A model generated the notes under the pieces. It saw only the letters and a program-made list of their open reading frames with translations. It was not told where the DNA came from and did not search any database. The translations under genes and the position numbers were made by a program. Below, piece after piece: positions 17,189-26,887 of a stretch of DNA of 64,000 bases (its first letter is position 1; each line of letters begins with the position of its first letter). The DNA is from Aquibacillus koreensis (GTDB lineage: Bacteria > Bacillota > Bacilli > Bacillales > Amphibacillaceae): assembly GCF_025154055.1 (NCBI RefSeq), contig NZ_JAOALK010000049.1, forward strand, positions 1 through 64,000. Direction: 5' to 3'.

Positions 17189-19495
17189 CTATCCTAAATT
17201 AAATGTATATTTACTGCCCGTGTCTGTGTGAAATGAAAATAGATTCTCACCAAGTTTCCTTAATTGCACCTTTTGATTTTCTACTAATGCTTTCTGTTGT
17301 AAAGGATTTAATCTAATGATACATTCCCCGCCAAGTGTTGATATGATTGACAAATGACTCAATTGTTCATTTTCCCATTTCATTTCTATCTCGAATCCGC
17401 CTCTTGCCTTAAGGCCTTTCACGCTTCCATGTGTCCAAGCTTTTGGTAAGGATGGAAGTAAATGAATCTCCTCGGTATGACTTTGGATTAGCATTTCTGC
17501 CATTCCAGCAATTCCCCCAAAGTTTCCATCTATTTGAAACGGTGGGTGATTGTCAAACAAGTTTGGCAAGGTAGAGGATTTCAATAAATCTAGTAAATTG
17601 TTATAAGCCATTTCAGCCTCTTGCAACCTTGCCCACATATTGATGATCCATGCTCTGCTCCAACCGGTATGTCCACCACCAAATTTCAATCTTCTTTCTA
17701 ACGTAATCTTTGCCGCTTTTGCTAGGTCGGGAGTTGTTCTTGGTGATATCTCTCTACCTGGGTGAAGAGCAAAAAGATGTGAGATATGGCGATGACCTGG
17801 TTCTGCTTCTTCATAATCCTTATACCATTCTTGGATTTGCCCATGTTTACCGATTTTTGGCTGTGGTAACATTTGGATGATTGTTCGTAATTTTCCTCGA
17901 AATCTTTCATCAACATTTAATCGTTCACTAGCTTGGATACAATTAGAAAAAAGTGCATATATAATTTGACTATCCATGGACGGGCCCTCACATAAAGTCC
18001 CTTTCTCACCATTTGGTAAGATATAGGTATTTTCAGGAGAGACAGATGGTGTTGTTATCCAGTCGCCATTTGGAGTTTCAACTAAATAATCAACAAAAAA
18101 TAGCGCCGCTTCTTTCATTGTTCCATAGTATTCCTTTAAAAAGGCTAGATCACCTGTAAATGCATAATGATCCCACAAATGTAAACATAGCCAAGCAGCA
18201 CCTAAAGGCCAAATCGTCGCAGGTATATATAAATCCTGTGGAGCTGTATCTCCCCATATATCTGTATTATGATGTGCAGTAAATCCTCGACAACCATACA
18301 TCACTTCAGCAGTTTTCCTTCCAGGTCCTCTCATTTTTTCAATATGATCAAATAAAGGCTGATGGCACTCCGTTAAATTGCAAACTTCTGCTGGCCAGTA
18401 ATTCATCTGTGTGTTTATGTTAATCGTGAATTTAGAACCCCATGGAGGAAGCATGTTATCATTCCAAATTCCTTGTAAATTGGCTGGAAGTGAACCGGGC
18501 CTGCTACTTGAGATGAGAAGATAACGACCAAAATGAAAATATGTAGTTAGGAAGTCTTCGTCAGACTCCCCTGTTTTTAATAATTCTAATCGTTTATTCG
18601 TTGGTAGTGAACGCTTATTATTCTGATCTCCTAGTTCTAAATCTACTCGATTAAAAAGAGATTGATAATCTTCGATATGATTTTGGAGTAATAAATTATA
18701 TGACTTCTTAGAAGCTCGTATAAGCGTTTCTATACATTCTTTTTCAGGTTGATCATAACGATAAGACGTTGAAGAAGATAACAGCAACGTAACCGTATCC
18801 GCTTCTTTGACAATTAATCTATTTCCGATGGTTGACACTTGACCATTTTCTGCGATTACCTTGATACCACTACGAAAGACAATACCATTTTCTCCGCCAG
18901 TTTTTCCTCTCATCATAAGAATATCTGAATCTAATGCTACTAATTCATCTAGGTTGTAGGAATGTCCTCGTTCAAAATACATCTGGAATGAGATGGATTG
19001 CTCCATGGAAGCTGTTAACCGAATAGCAATAATTTGATCAGGATAACTAGCGAATATTTCGCGATTGTATCGTACTCCGCTGCAATTGTATTGAATATTC
19101 ACTAAAGCCTTATCTAATCTTAGCTCTCGCTTATAATTGGTAATAGCTTTTGAGCTGTGTTCAAAATTCAATAATAAATCACCAAGTGGTTCATAATGCC
19201 GTTGTGAATCAGGGGTGCCAGCAAGTGCAAGTAATGCTAGTTCTTCAGCCTCTTTAACTTTTCCCATGGAAAGTAATGATCTAACCCTCGGTAAATGACT
19301 TAATGCGTCTGGATTGTTTCGGTCTCTTGGTCCCCCATACCAGACTGAATCTTCATTTAATTGAATTCGTTCATTTTCCGCTTGCCCATAGACCATTCCA
19401 CCTAGCCTGCCATTACCAATAGGTAAGGCTTCATTCCAATTCATAGCATGTTGTTCGTACCAAAGTATTTTATTACTACCCTCCATTTTTGTCAC
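17189..19495 (-). CDS. GH95 family glycoside hydrolase (alpha-L-fucosidase / alpha-L-galactosidase)
   Basis: 768 residues, full length for GH95. The N-terminal beta-domain starts WNEALPIGNGRLGGMVYG and NEDSVWYGGPRDRNNPDAL, followed by an (alpha/alpha)6 barrel with the asparagine-rich active-site strand TININTQMNYWPAE, the SVSPEN segment that holds the general acid, HTGWSRAWIINMWARL, and FQIDGNFGG near the C-terminal end. No signal peptide. GH95 enzymes invert alpha-1,2-L-fucosyl or alpha-L-galactosyl bonds. Beside two GH43 enzymes, removal of L-galactose or L-fucose from xylan or xyloglucan side chains is the likely job. The next gene downstream starts only 30 nt away. Confidence 0.92.
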   Translation of the reverse strand: MTKMEGSNKILWYEQHAMNWNEALPIGNGRLGGMVYGQAENERIQLNEDSVWYGGPRDRNNPDALSHLPRVRSLLSMGKVKEAEELALLALAGTPDSQRHYEPLGDLLLNFEHSSKAITNYKRELRLDKALVNIQYNCSGVRYNREIFASYPDQIIAIRLTASMEQSISFQMYFERGHSYNLDELVALDSDILMMRGKTGGENGIVFRSGIKVIAENGQVSTIGNRLIVKEADTVTLLLSSSTSYRYDQPEKECIETLIRASKKSYNLLLQNHIEDYQSLFNRVDLELGDQNNKRSLPTNKRLELLKTGESDEDFLTTYFHFGRYLLISSSRPGSLPANLQGIWNDNMLPPWGSKFTININTQMNYWPAEVCNLTECHQPLFDHIEKMRGPGRKTAEVMYGCRGFTAHHNTDIWGDTAPQDLYIPATIWPLGAAWLCLHLWDHYAFTGDLAFLKEYYGTMKEAALFFVDYLVETPNGDWITTPSVSPENTYILPNGEKGTLCEGPSMDSQIIYALFSNCIQASERLNVDERFRGKLRTIIQMLPQPKIGKHGQIQEWYKDYEEAEPGHRHISHLFALHPGREISPRTTPDLAKAAKITLERRLKFGGGHTGWSRAWIINMWARLQEAEMAYNNLLDLLKSSTLPNLFDNHPPFQIDGNFGGIAGMAEMLIQSHTEEIHLLPSLPKAWTHGSVKGLKARGGFEIEMKWENEQLSHLSIISTLGGECIIRLNPLQQKALVENQKVQLRKLGENLFSFHTDTGSKYTFNLG

Positions 19496-19565
19496 CCCAA
19501 AACAGTAGTAAGTTATTTACATAGAGAACTTTAATAAAGACACCCAGAAATTAGCTGCTCCTTTA

Positions 19566-20975
19566 TCAAACTAGTTCAAAGGAAGCCAGACTTGCTCGAC
19601 CACCACCTGTATAGGTGAAATATAACGCATGTACACCATCTGGCAACTGAATATCAGCAGTATATTCTGTCCAGACATTGGTAAACTCAACTGGTATTTT
19701 GGCCAGAGCTTCTCCATTCCATGCTGTTTTCACTTCAAAAGCACCATTACAATACCCTCGAACTTTAATTTTTACAGTCTTAATTCCCTGACAATCAAAG
19801 TATTTAAATCCTGCGGTTGCAGAGTCCTGCATATTTTCGATATAACCGATTTCCTCATCGCCATCTTTACAATCTTGCGTGATTTTCGGGAACTGACTAT
19901 TCATCCATAAATCACCTGTGTACATAGCTTCATCACGATGAAACAAGTTACAAGCCAGATAAGCTGGATACTCTCCTCTTCCCATTAGTGGGCCACCATT
20001 TGCACCACAAGATGTCATTTCAACTTGCGGAATCGTTCCATCACTAAGAATTTCGATTTGTTCTATGCAACCTTGTCGACTGAAGTTAGAACCATTGGTA
20101 TGTCTATGATAAAAAATGTACCATTTATCTTTGATTTCAACGATACTGCCATGGTTATTACCACCATAATACATAGGCTTTTCCGCTGGTTTATAGGTAT
20201 CAATATGAAGATCGTTGTTGCTTACAATCACACCTTGATATGCAAAGCCTCTTGTCGGTGATTTGCTTGTAGCGTAACAAAGTTCATGAAAAACAACCGA
20301 GGAATAGATGAGATAATACGTATCACCTATTTTTCTCATTGAAGGCGCCTCGAAAAATTCGTGACCTACAAAACTACTACCAGCACTATATGGCTCACTT
20401 GGCGATACGATAACTGGTTCTTCTAGAATAGTTAGCATATCTGGACCAAGTACTGTTGCCATTGCGCCTTTCCTAGATTTATCTCCAACTGGACAAAATC
20501 CCGTATATAAGTAAGTCTTATCTCCTTCTGTAAGTAAGCCAGGATCAAACTGTGGTTGATCTCCCTCTCTCTCTCCTAGACGGGTGCCATCGGAATAATG
20601 AACATAACCATAAAACTCATATTTACCAGCAGGTGTATCACAAACAGCAACAGATACAACAGGAACTTTATCAAGTACATAATACAAATAGTATCGTCCA
20701 TCAGGACCAACCGTTACATCCGGTGCATAAAGGCACATATTTTCGGCATGATTAAGCGGATCATCCGTCTTCTTGTAGATGACACCTTCATAACGCCAGT
20801 CTCCGAGATCATCTACTGGCGCTGACCAACAAACGTAATCATTTAAACAATAGACATGTCCATTAAAGCGGTCATGAGAGCCATAAACATAGACTCTATC
20901 ATTAAAAACATAAGGTTCACCGTCAGGAATATACTCCCATGAAGGAAGGTAAGGATTTAACGCTTGCTTTTTCAT
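19566..20975 (-). CDS. GH43 family glycosidase with C-terminal beta-sandwich
   Basis: 469 residues from ATG 20975 (GGAGAG 7 nt upstream). A five-bladed propeller covers about 1-320. Acidic residues at expected places are YIPDGEPYVFNDRVYVYGSHD (first blade), APDVTVGPDGRYYLYY (second) and HEFFEAPSMRKIGDTYYLIYS (general acid). The last 125 residues (VKIKVRGYCNGAFEVKTAW ... ALYFTYTGGG) look like a CBM6-type module. There is no secretion signal. Likely activity: alpha-L-arabinofuranosidase or beta-xylosidase on oligosaccharides; the sequence alone does not decide. Confidence 0.88.
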   Translation of the reverse strand: MKKQALNPYLPSWEYIPDGEPYVFNDRVYVYGSHDRFNGHVYCLNDYVCWSAPVDDLGDWRYEGVIYKKTDDPLNHAENMCLYAPDVTVGPDGRYYLYYVLDKVPVVSVAVCDTPAGKYEFYGYVHYSDGTRLGEREGDQPQFDPGLLTEGDKTYLYTGFCPVGDKSRKGAMATVLGPDMLTILEEPVIVSPSEPYSAGSSFVGHEFFEAPSMRKIGDTYYLIYSSVVFHELCYATSKSPTRGFAYQGVIVSNNDLHIDTYKPAEKPMYYGGNNHGSIVEIKDKWYIFYHRHTNGSNFSRQGCIEQIEILSDGTIPQVEMTSCGANGGPLMGRGEYPAYLACNLFHRDEAMYTGDLWMNSQFPKITQDCKDGDEEIGYIENMQDSATAGFKYFDCQGIKTVKIKVRGYCNGAFEVKTAWNGEALAKIPVEFTNVWTEYTADIQLPDGVHALYFTYTGGGRASLASFELV

Positions 20976-21065
20976 TATGTATCTCTCCAATTCTCTTTAT
21001 AAATTTAATTGAATTATATATTATTATATCATTTTGCTTGTCCCATCTATCTAAGAAGTTGATGT

Positions 21066-22907
21066 TTATAAGGTGTATCCAAATCCTAAAATGGTAAAGT
21101 GCTTATCTACGTCATCTGAAGCCATCTTGATCTCAACGAAATGTTCCTTACATTCTTCTTCTTGATATAAGATCACAGCATGGCAATGCGTCCAATTAAT
21201 TTCCCGAGGATCGACACACTTCATGAGTTGTCCATCAACGAATATATCCGCTTTTCCAAACGCATCACTTCCTGAATCCTTGTAAATAAGAATGAGGCTT
21301 TTACTATTAATCTTCATAGTAAAGCTATTATTTCCAGATGTAGTGGCATGCATCCAATTATTCGGGAATTGAGGTGTTGAAAATAAATTATCGTCCATTT
21401 CTACCATTTGTATATCCTCATCCGTTTCAATAAAGCTTCCCATGTCTATCATGGCCATGCTCAGGTAATTTTTCCTGTCAAGTAAACGGATGTTCTTAAA
21501 CGCATCACCAATTACTGGATCTACACTGATATTTATGTCATCCTTATTGATTTGCGTTTTTTTGGTCTCAGAGAACAGGTAAGCAAGACAATCAGCCATA
21601 ATTGTATGACCATCATTGGTAGGGTGGTAGATATCAGCGAAAAATTGTCGCTTCGAAATAATATTTCCTTCGTCCCTTGTTAATCGGAATTGATCTACCA
21701 CAGCATCTTTAATGCTTACCATTGGGAGATCATAATGCTTCCCTACTCGTGAGAGTCTTTCTTGTAAATTCCAGTCATTTACAAACACACTAAACAATAA
21801 AACAACCGCAGGATTATTGTTTGCAGATAGTATTTGTAGACAGAGACTCTCATAACAAACTCCCTCTGTCTCGTCATCGGCATCATTTACCGCAAACTCA
21901 ACAATAACAATATCCGGCTCTACGGTGCCCTCTTTTAAAATATCGCGGTGATAACGGACTACACCTAGTTCAGAGGGAGTCCCTCCTACCCCACCTTTTA
22001 CAAAATGAATGTTCTCTCCTTCACCTTTTCCAAACATTTGCTTGAATCTCTTATACGTTTGATAGGCATAACAATTCGTATGAATAGGTTCTGCAACAGC
22101 TCCTTGCGTAATAGAACCACCTATAAAAGCAATGGTTACATCCTCACCATTTTCTGCTTTTTCAATTACTTCTTTTAACCTTTTATTATTCCCTTTGCTA
22201 AGTAAAGATTTCTTTATCATTGCTTTATATTCTTCCGTGTTAAATGCTACGGCTTCATTCGAAATTACTGGCACTTTATATTCCTCATGTAAGTATAATT
22301 TGACACTTACACTTGCTTTGGCACCAGGATGCTTACATTCGAATTTTAGCTTCTTAAAAAGATTAAATTGAGACCCGTGATCATCTAAATGGAAAACCTT
22401 CTCCGTCCCATCCGTCGGACATGAGAGGCTTAGTACAGTTCCTGAGGCATTCTTTCCATGTAACATAACATTTATGTGATCGTAACTTTCACTATCTATC
22501 TTTATTACGATACCTATACTATGAACTAGTTTTTGTAATCCCTTACAATTACCGAGTTGATTTAAAATCTCCTCTTGGGTGACACAGCCAGTTAGTCTTG
22601 CTCGATTTACTAAGTTTTCACCTTGCAAATCGATTTCTTGAGAAGGCTTTTCATCGTTAGAAGTAATCATCTCTATTACTTCTTCAAACATAATGAAAAA
22701 ATGACTCCTTGTTTTATCGGGCTCTCCCGATGCTTCGGGTTTTACATTTCTGGGCCTAAGTGTGACGCTTTTTTCATCTGCCATCTTTTCTAATTTCTCC
22801 TTAAATGATCTGATTGCAAAAATAAGATTACCAGATTGATAGACGAAAAAGGCAGTTCTCCTCATCTGCTTGCATTTGGAGCAGTTGCCTCTTTCATTAC
22901 GTATCAA
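21066..22907 (-). CDS. SGNH/GDSL-type esterase, probable carbohydrate deacetylase
   Basis: 613 residues if read from TTG 22907. The catalytic domain (about 255-465) has block I FIGGSITQG with nucleophile Ser265, the glycine block GGVGGTPSELGV, the asparagine block FAVNDADDE, and the C-terminal Asp-x-x-His pair in DIYHPTNDGHTI. A beta-sandwich domain precedes it and another follows it (FSTPQFPNNWMHATTSG). Family and context suggest removal of acetyl groups from xylan-derived oligosaccharides. The first 72 residues, with CSKCKQM, are unusual; AAGGAG upstream of ATG 22691 supports a shorter 541-residue protein, so the start is uncertain. Confidence 0.82.
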   Translation of the reverse strand: MIRNERGNCSKCKQMRRTAFFVYQSGNLIFAIRSFKEKLEKMADEKSVTLRPRNVKPEASGEPDKTRSHFFIMFEEVIEMITSNDEKPSQEIDLQGENLVNRARLTGCVTQEEILNQLGNCKGLQKLVHSIGIVIKIDSESYDHINVMLHGKNASGTVLSLSCPTDGTEKVFHLDDHGSQFNLFKKLKFECKHPGAKASVSVKLYLHEEYKVPVISNEAVAFNTEEYKAMIKKSLLSKGNNKRLKEVIEKAENGEDVTIAFIGGSITQGAVAEPIHTNCYAYQTYKRFKQMFGKGEGENIHFVKGGVGGTPSELGVVRYHRDILKEGTVEPDIVIVEFAVNDADDETEGVCYESLCLQILSANNNPAVVLLFSVFVNDWNLQERLSRVGKHYDLPMVSIKDAVVDQFRLTRDEGNIISKRQFFADIYHPTNDGHTIMADCLAYLFSETKKTQINKDDINISVDPVIGDAFKNIRLLDRKNYLSMAMIDMGSFIETDEDIQMVEMDDNLFSTPQFPNNWMHATTSGNNSFTMKINSKSLILIYKDSGSDAFGKADIFVDGQLMKCVDPREINWTHCHAVILYQEEECKEHFVEIKMASDDVDKHFTILGFGYTL

Positions 22908-22948
22908 TCTTCTTAATTGTATTACTTACTTATTTTGTAAGGGGGTTT

Positions 22949-24496
22949 TTATAGACCTAAATATTCAAACCAATCAAAGTAAGCTGTGTTCTCACTGCTT
23001 GCGCCATTTGAACTAGCATATAATCCCATTTCGGCACCTACAAATCCGCCGGCAACATCTGTACTTAAAATACGACCATCCACGTTTTCCATTAGAACTT
23101 GGTAGTTTGTATTGTTTTCACCGAAATAGAAACTATAATCTTGACCGTGCGCCTCCACCTTTAGATATAATTGGGATGCATCTATTGGCATCTCTTTTAG
23201 CACTTCTTCGTTACCATCTGTTCGTTTAACTAACTTTATTACTTTTTGACCCGCTACTTTTGTATAGACAAAGCTGAAATTAAACTGATGATCTTGTTGT
23301 AAAACAATGCCAGCTTCTTCATTTTCATTATTGGGTGTGAATTCCATGACTGTAGTAGCAACAAAATCAATATGTTGTTGTCTTCGTCCTACAAAACTCG
23401 GGTTATCAAGTTCGGTTATCTTTTGTGGTCTGAGTTTTAAGGCTAAATAGCCTGGACGTTCTGTTAAACTATAGAACGTTTCTTTTGGTGTTCGAATAAA
23501 GTTCCATTTATAATCAAGCTCTTCATTTTCAAAATGTTCACAAACAGTGGAAGCTATTGATTTAACTTTTGGCAAGTTTGGCTTTTGATAAGTCATTTCT
23601 AATTTACCAGACCCAGGACTCATCACTGGCCATCCGTCTTCCCAAGTCACTGGAATTAAATAAGTTTCTCTACCAAGATTTCGGTAATATCCACCATAAA
23701 TACGTGATGCTAACCCTACAGCCCACCATTCACCATTTTGGGTTTCGACAAAATCACAATGACCTACATTTACAAGTGGATAATCCCTACCAAGGTGTCT
23801 ATGTGTTAAGATTGGGTTTCCTGGATTTCCTACATAAGGACCTGTGATGTTTTCACTTTTTGCTACAGAGACAGCATGATGATGGCCTGTACCAGCTTCA
23901 GAAATCGCTAAATAATAATTCCCATCTACTTTGTATATATGTGGACCTTCTGGCCATATCACGTCTCTTAATGCGCCACGCCACAAACCAACAGACTCTC
24001 CTACAAGTTGGTTCGTTTCGAGATCTAGCTCTTGTAGCCACACTTCCCAGTTTCCGCTATATTTTTCCCCTTCTGGTGCTGGTCTAGTTCCGTGATAATA
24101 GACTTTACCATCATCATCAAAAAATAAAGAAGGATCAATACCAGGAGCATTTAGATAATAAGGATCTGACCAAGGACCTGCTGGATCTGTTGCAGTTACA
24201 AAGAAATTCCCACCTTGTCCCACATTTGTTGTGATCATGTAAAACACCCCATCGTTATATCGAATGGTTGGTGCAAAGATACCTTGTGACTGCCTTTGAC
24301 CATCTAATGGAAGTTGGGAAGGTCTGTCTAACACATGTCCGATTTGCTCCCAATTTACTAGATCTTTACTATGGAAAATAGGTACTCCTGGATAATATGC
24401 GAAAGAAGATGTAACTAAATAATAGTCTTCACCTACTCTACAAATTGATGGATCTGGATAAAAACCTGGAAGTATTGGATTCTCGAATGTTTTCAT
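22949..24496 (-). CDS. GH43 beta-xylosidase / alpha-L-arabinofuranosidase
   Basis: 515 residues, first gene of the operon. The five-bladed propeller has the catalytic base in PGFYPDPSICRVGEDYYLVTS, the pKa modulator in APGIDPSLFFDDDG and the general acid in WPEGPHIYKVDGNYYL. The C-terminal 190 residues are the concanavalin-like domain of XynB-type xylosidases (FVGRRQQHIDFVATTVMEF ... EEAGIVLQQD). No signal peptide, so it acts on imported xylo-oligosaccharides. Inverting mechanism by family. SD AAAGGAG precedes ATG by 8 nt. Confidence 0.93.
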   Translation of the reverse strand: MKTFENPILPGFYPDPSICRVGEDYYLVTSSFAYYPGVPIFHSKDLVNWEQIGHVLDRPSQLPLDGQRQSQGIFAPTIRYNDGVFYMITTNVGQGGNFFVTATDPAGPWSDPYYLNAPGIDPSLFFDDDGKVYYHGTRPAPEGEKYSGNWEVWLQELDLETNQLVGESVGLWRGALRDVIWPEGPHIYKVDGNYYLAISEAGTGHHHAVSVAKSENITGPYVGNPGNPILTHRHLGRDYPLVNVGHCDFVETQNGEWWAVGLASRIYGGYYRNLGRETYLIPVTWEDGWPVMSPGSGKLEMTYQKPNLPKVKSIASTVCEHFENEELDYKWNFIRTPKETFYSLTERPGYLALKLRPQKITELDNPSFVGRRQQHIDFVATTVMEFTPNNENEEAGIVLQQDHQFNFSFVYTKVAGQKVIKLVKRTDGNEEVLKEMPIDASQLYLKVEAHGQDYSFYFGENNTNYQVLMENVDGRILSTDVAGGFVGAEMGLYASSNGASSENTAYFDWFEYLGL

Positions 24497-24568
24497 AATG
24501 AATTACTCCTTTTATGTCTGTTTAATTTAGTGATATCTTTTTTCAAAAACTAGAATATTAATAGTGTT

Positions 24569-24606
24569 ATTATATACCTATTTTATTTTACAACAAACGC
24601 TTACAT
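24569..24606 (-). promoter_or_regulatory. Operon promoter with cre-like site
   Basis: On the minus strand a perfect TATAAT lies at 24574-24569. Upstream, ATGTAAGCGTTTGTTG (24606-24591) matches the left and central part of the CcpA cre consensus (TGTAARCGYTT) with a degenerate right arm, and it overlaps the -35 zone 17 nt from the -10. This suggests glucose repression of the operon in addition to control by the divergent AraC regulator. Confidence 0.5.
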
Positions 24607-24708
24607 TTTTCTTTGGACTTGTTGCTTAAAACATTGCAAATATTGCTTTTTTTATCCCTGCGTATTAATGTAGAAGTTGAAAACTGAAATCTAGAGGCGG
24701 TTAAACAT

Positions 24709-25542
24709 ATGAGGCACATACTACAACACATTACGAATACTTTTTCGTTGGATCATACAATCATTGAATCTCCTTTTAATATCGATACACACATACATGA
24801 CTGCTATGAAATATTTTATTTCATTTCTGGAGACCTCACATATTATATTGAAGGTCAAGCCTATAAATTATCTCCTCATGACATAATCATTACCAATACT
24901 AGAGAGTTACATCGGATTGTTTTTGACTCTAGTGCTTGTTATGAAAGGAAGTACATTCAATTCAAACCTGAATTTATTTCCTCGTTTCAAACGGATGATT
25001 ATAATATGCTTCATTATATGGAGAACCGAAAATTAGGTAAATTTAATAAGATATCTGCAGCTGATGTTCGTGAGGCAGGTATAGATCAGTTGTGGAGCAA
25101 AATAGAAGAAAACGCTCTCGTGAAATCACCTGAGAATCAAATCTTGATGAAAACTTATTTTATTCAATTGCTTGTATCGATTAATAAGATATTTTCAAAA
25201 TATAATAGCCCTGTTGTAGAACGTCCAAAGTACGATGAAAAAATCGTTCACCTGCTAGAATATATAAATAATAACTTAGACAAAAGAATTTCATTAGATT
25301 TGTTACAAGACAAATTTTTTGTGAATAAGTTCTACTTATCTCATAGTTTTAAGAAAACTACCGGATTTGCTGTGATGGAATATATAACATACAAAAGAAT
25401 TATGTGGGCAATTGATTTGATAATGGATGGAACTACAGCTCTTGATGCATCTCATACTGTAGGATTTGGGGATTACTCTACTTTTTACAAAGCATTCAAA
25501 AACACAACAGGAATGTCACCCAGACAGTATTGCAAGCAATAA
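24709..25542 (+). CDS. AraC-family transcription regulator
   Basis: 277 residues with GAGGCGG 8 nt before ATG. The N-terminal cupin sensor (IDTHIHDCYEIFYFISGDLTYYIEGQAY) is followed by two C-terminal helix-turn-helix units: ISLDLLQDKFFVNKFYLSHSFKK and the conserved signature DASHTVGFGDYSTFYKAFKN with TGMSPRQYCKQ. It is divergent from the GH43-SGNH-GH43-GH95 operon with about 210 nt between, so it most likely activates that operon in response to a sugar bound by the cupin domain. Confidence 0.92.
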   Translation: MRHILQHITNTFSLDHTIIESPFNIDTHIHDCYEIFYFISGDLTYYIEGQAYKLSPHDIIITNTRELHRIVFDSSACYERKYIQFKPEFISSFQTDDYNMLHYMENRKLGKFNKISAADVREAGIDQLWSKIEENALVKSPENQILMKTYFIQLLVSINKIFSKYNSPVVERPKYDEKIVHLLEYINNNLDKRISLDLLQDKFFVNKFYLSHSFKKTTGFAVMEYITYKRIMWAIDLIMDGTTALDASHTVGFGDYSTFYKAFKNTTGMSPRQYCKQ

Positions 25543-25688
25543 TGTTTGGGTGACATTAATTGTTTTTAGTAATAACTCATTTATCACCAATTATGGTGGT
25601 CAAAGAGTTAATGGTTCTCCAGTCGCTATACCTGTCAATATGGAACGCCGAACCCAAAGCCCGGATTATGAAAGAATCCAAATTCTGA

Positions 25689-26156
25689 TTATACACAAGT
25701 GAATGATTGAATTTGTTGTAAGCTTATTCCAAAATATACCCATCTAAACCCGTTCCAACGGTATCCTGAAACAGAGTTGCGTCCGACAAAAGTTGGATAG
25801 AACCAGAATTGTTGAAATCCTCTTAACCATACATACGTAAATCGAAATAGGCATCTACGAATTCCACCTGGATCCACTGCAAATGTTTCAACTTGTTGTG
25901 TTTGCAAAGGAACATTAGTTGGTGGAGGTGATGTTGGAGGTCCGGCTTGTGTTCCTTGTCCAGGTGCTGTTGGAGGTGGAGAACTCGGAAAGCCTGGTAG
26001 TGTGAAATTCCCTCCTAACCATGGAAACCCAGGTATCAATTGTCTCTCATTTAAAGACACATGAGGATAATTATAAGAATGAACCGGTACGGAATACGTA
26101 TAAGTATCATATTCGGCCATATTTCCCCAATCTAATTTTTCGTTAGTAAAGTACAT
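25689..26156 (-). CDS. Proline-rich protein with aromatic C-terminal domain
   Basis: 155 residues from ATG 26156 (GGGAGTG 6 nt upstream). No signal peptide. The middle third is low-complexity proline/glycine (FPSSPPPTAPGQGTQAGPP), and the C-terminal 55 residues are rich in Trp, Tyr, Phe and Arg (WLRGFQQFWFYPTFVGRNS, YRWNGFRWVYFGIS). Short proteins of this build occur in Bacillaceae and may belong to the spore surface, but I know of no defined function. Convergent with the AraC gene; the ends nearly touch. Confidence 0.65.
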   Translation of the reverse strand: MYFTNEKLDWGNMAEYDTYTYSVPVHSYNYPHVSLNERQLIPGFPWLGGNFTLPGFPSSPPPTAPGQGTQAGPPTSPPPTNVPLQTQQVETFAVDPGGIRRCLFRFTYVWLRGFQQFWFYPTFVGRNSVSGYRWNGFRWVYFGISLQQIQSFTCV

Positions 26157-26384
26157 ATTAATCACTCCCTACATGTTTTCCATACATCCTATTCAATAGT
26201 CATATGTCTATAAACTTGTACTGCTATAATTGTGCGTTTACCTATAAAGCCAATCTGTAAGATGAATAGATAGTAATTTAAAGGTCTTTAAATAGAGCCA
26301 ATGAACAAATAGCAGTCGACGGAGCTTGATTTCCATCTTTCTATATCTAACACATTTTTTAATTTCATTGGTAGACAATAAAAA

Positions 26385-26423
26385 AAGTCTAACGTCCTAG
26401 TTCTAACTAGGAGCCTTAGACTT
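26385..26423 (-). terminator. Terminator of the His-rich protein gene
   Basis: Long stem with AAGTCTAA / TTAGACTT outside and CCTAGTT / AACTAGG inside; the minus strand then runs into a U-tract. Confidence 0.85.
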
Positions 26424-26494
26424 GCAAAAGATTTACATTTTGAATTCTATAAGACAAAATGTAATAACCTGAGTTATACCCGGGTAAAGAATAT

Positions 26495-26836
26495 TCATAA
26501 ATGTTCTCTACATCTTACTTTTTTCGATGAGCAACAGCCACTATGTCTTTTCATATGAAAGTAACAGGGATCCTTAGGAAGGCTCTTTTTATGATTATAA
26601 TGACAGTGATCATACTGTTTTTTTCGATGTTTACTGTGGCGATGATGGTCGTATTTAACATGCTTTCCTTTGCAGTGATGGTGGTCATATTTATCATGTT
26701 CTTCTTCGTCATGATGATAGTCGTACTTATTTTGTTTTCCATTCTGATGATCATCCGCAAATAAGTCTTCGTATTTACTTGATTTAAAATAATCAAAAAG
26801 TTGACTTTCTTCATACATTCTTTTAAATCGTCCCAT
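26495..26836 (-). CDS. Histidine-rich small protein, possible metal binder or spore coat component
   Basis: 113 residues from ATG 26836 (AAGGTGGTG upstream); the longer frame from 26887 has no SD. The first 35 residues (GRFKRMYEESQLFDYFKSS) look folded. The rest is a His/Asp/Tyr/Lys repeat built on units such as KYDHHHCKGKH and KYDHHRHSKHRK, ending with a cysteine patch (HSGCCSSKKVRC). About one residue in four of the repeat is His. This implies binding of Zn, Cu or Ni, or a coat-crosslinking role as in some Bacillus coat proteins. cadC-cadA lies about 0.5 kb upstream, but a terminator intervenes. Confidence 0.65.
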   Translation of the reverse strand: MGRFKRMYEESQLFDYFKSSKYEDLFADDHQNGKQNKYDYHHDEEEHDKYDHHHCKGKHVKYDHHRHSKHRKKQYDHCHYNHKKSLPKDPCYFHMKRHSGCCSSKKVRCREHL

Positions 26837-26887
26837 GCATTCACCACCTTTTTTAGTAAGGATAATATAGCTTATGTATATTTTCAT

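Noticed and set aside
25550-25702. Possible 50-codon gene after the AraC regulator (NNSFITNYGGQRVNG)
   Set aside because: GTG start without SD and overlap with the convergent Pro-rich gene; may be a remnant, but support is too weak to call.
26543-26764. Very hydrophobic 73-codon plus-strand frame
   Set aside because: It is the antisense of the His/Asp codon repeat of the His-rich protein (CAT/GAT read as ATG/ATC); no SD, no promoter.
26551-26847. 98-codon minus-strand frame rich in Ile, Met and Thr
   Set aside because: Frame shadow of the His-rich gene; the frame beginning at 26836 has the SD and sensible composition.
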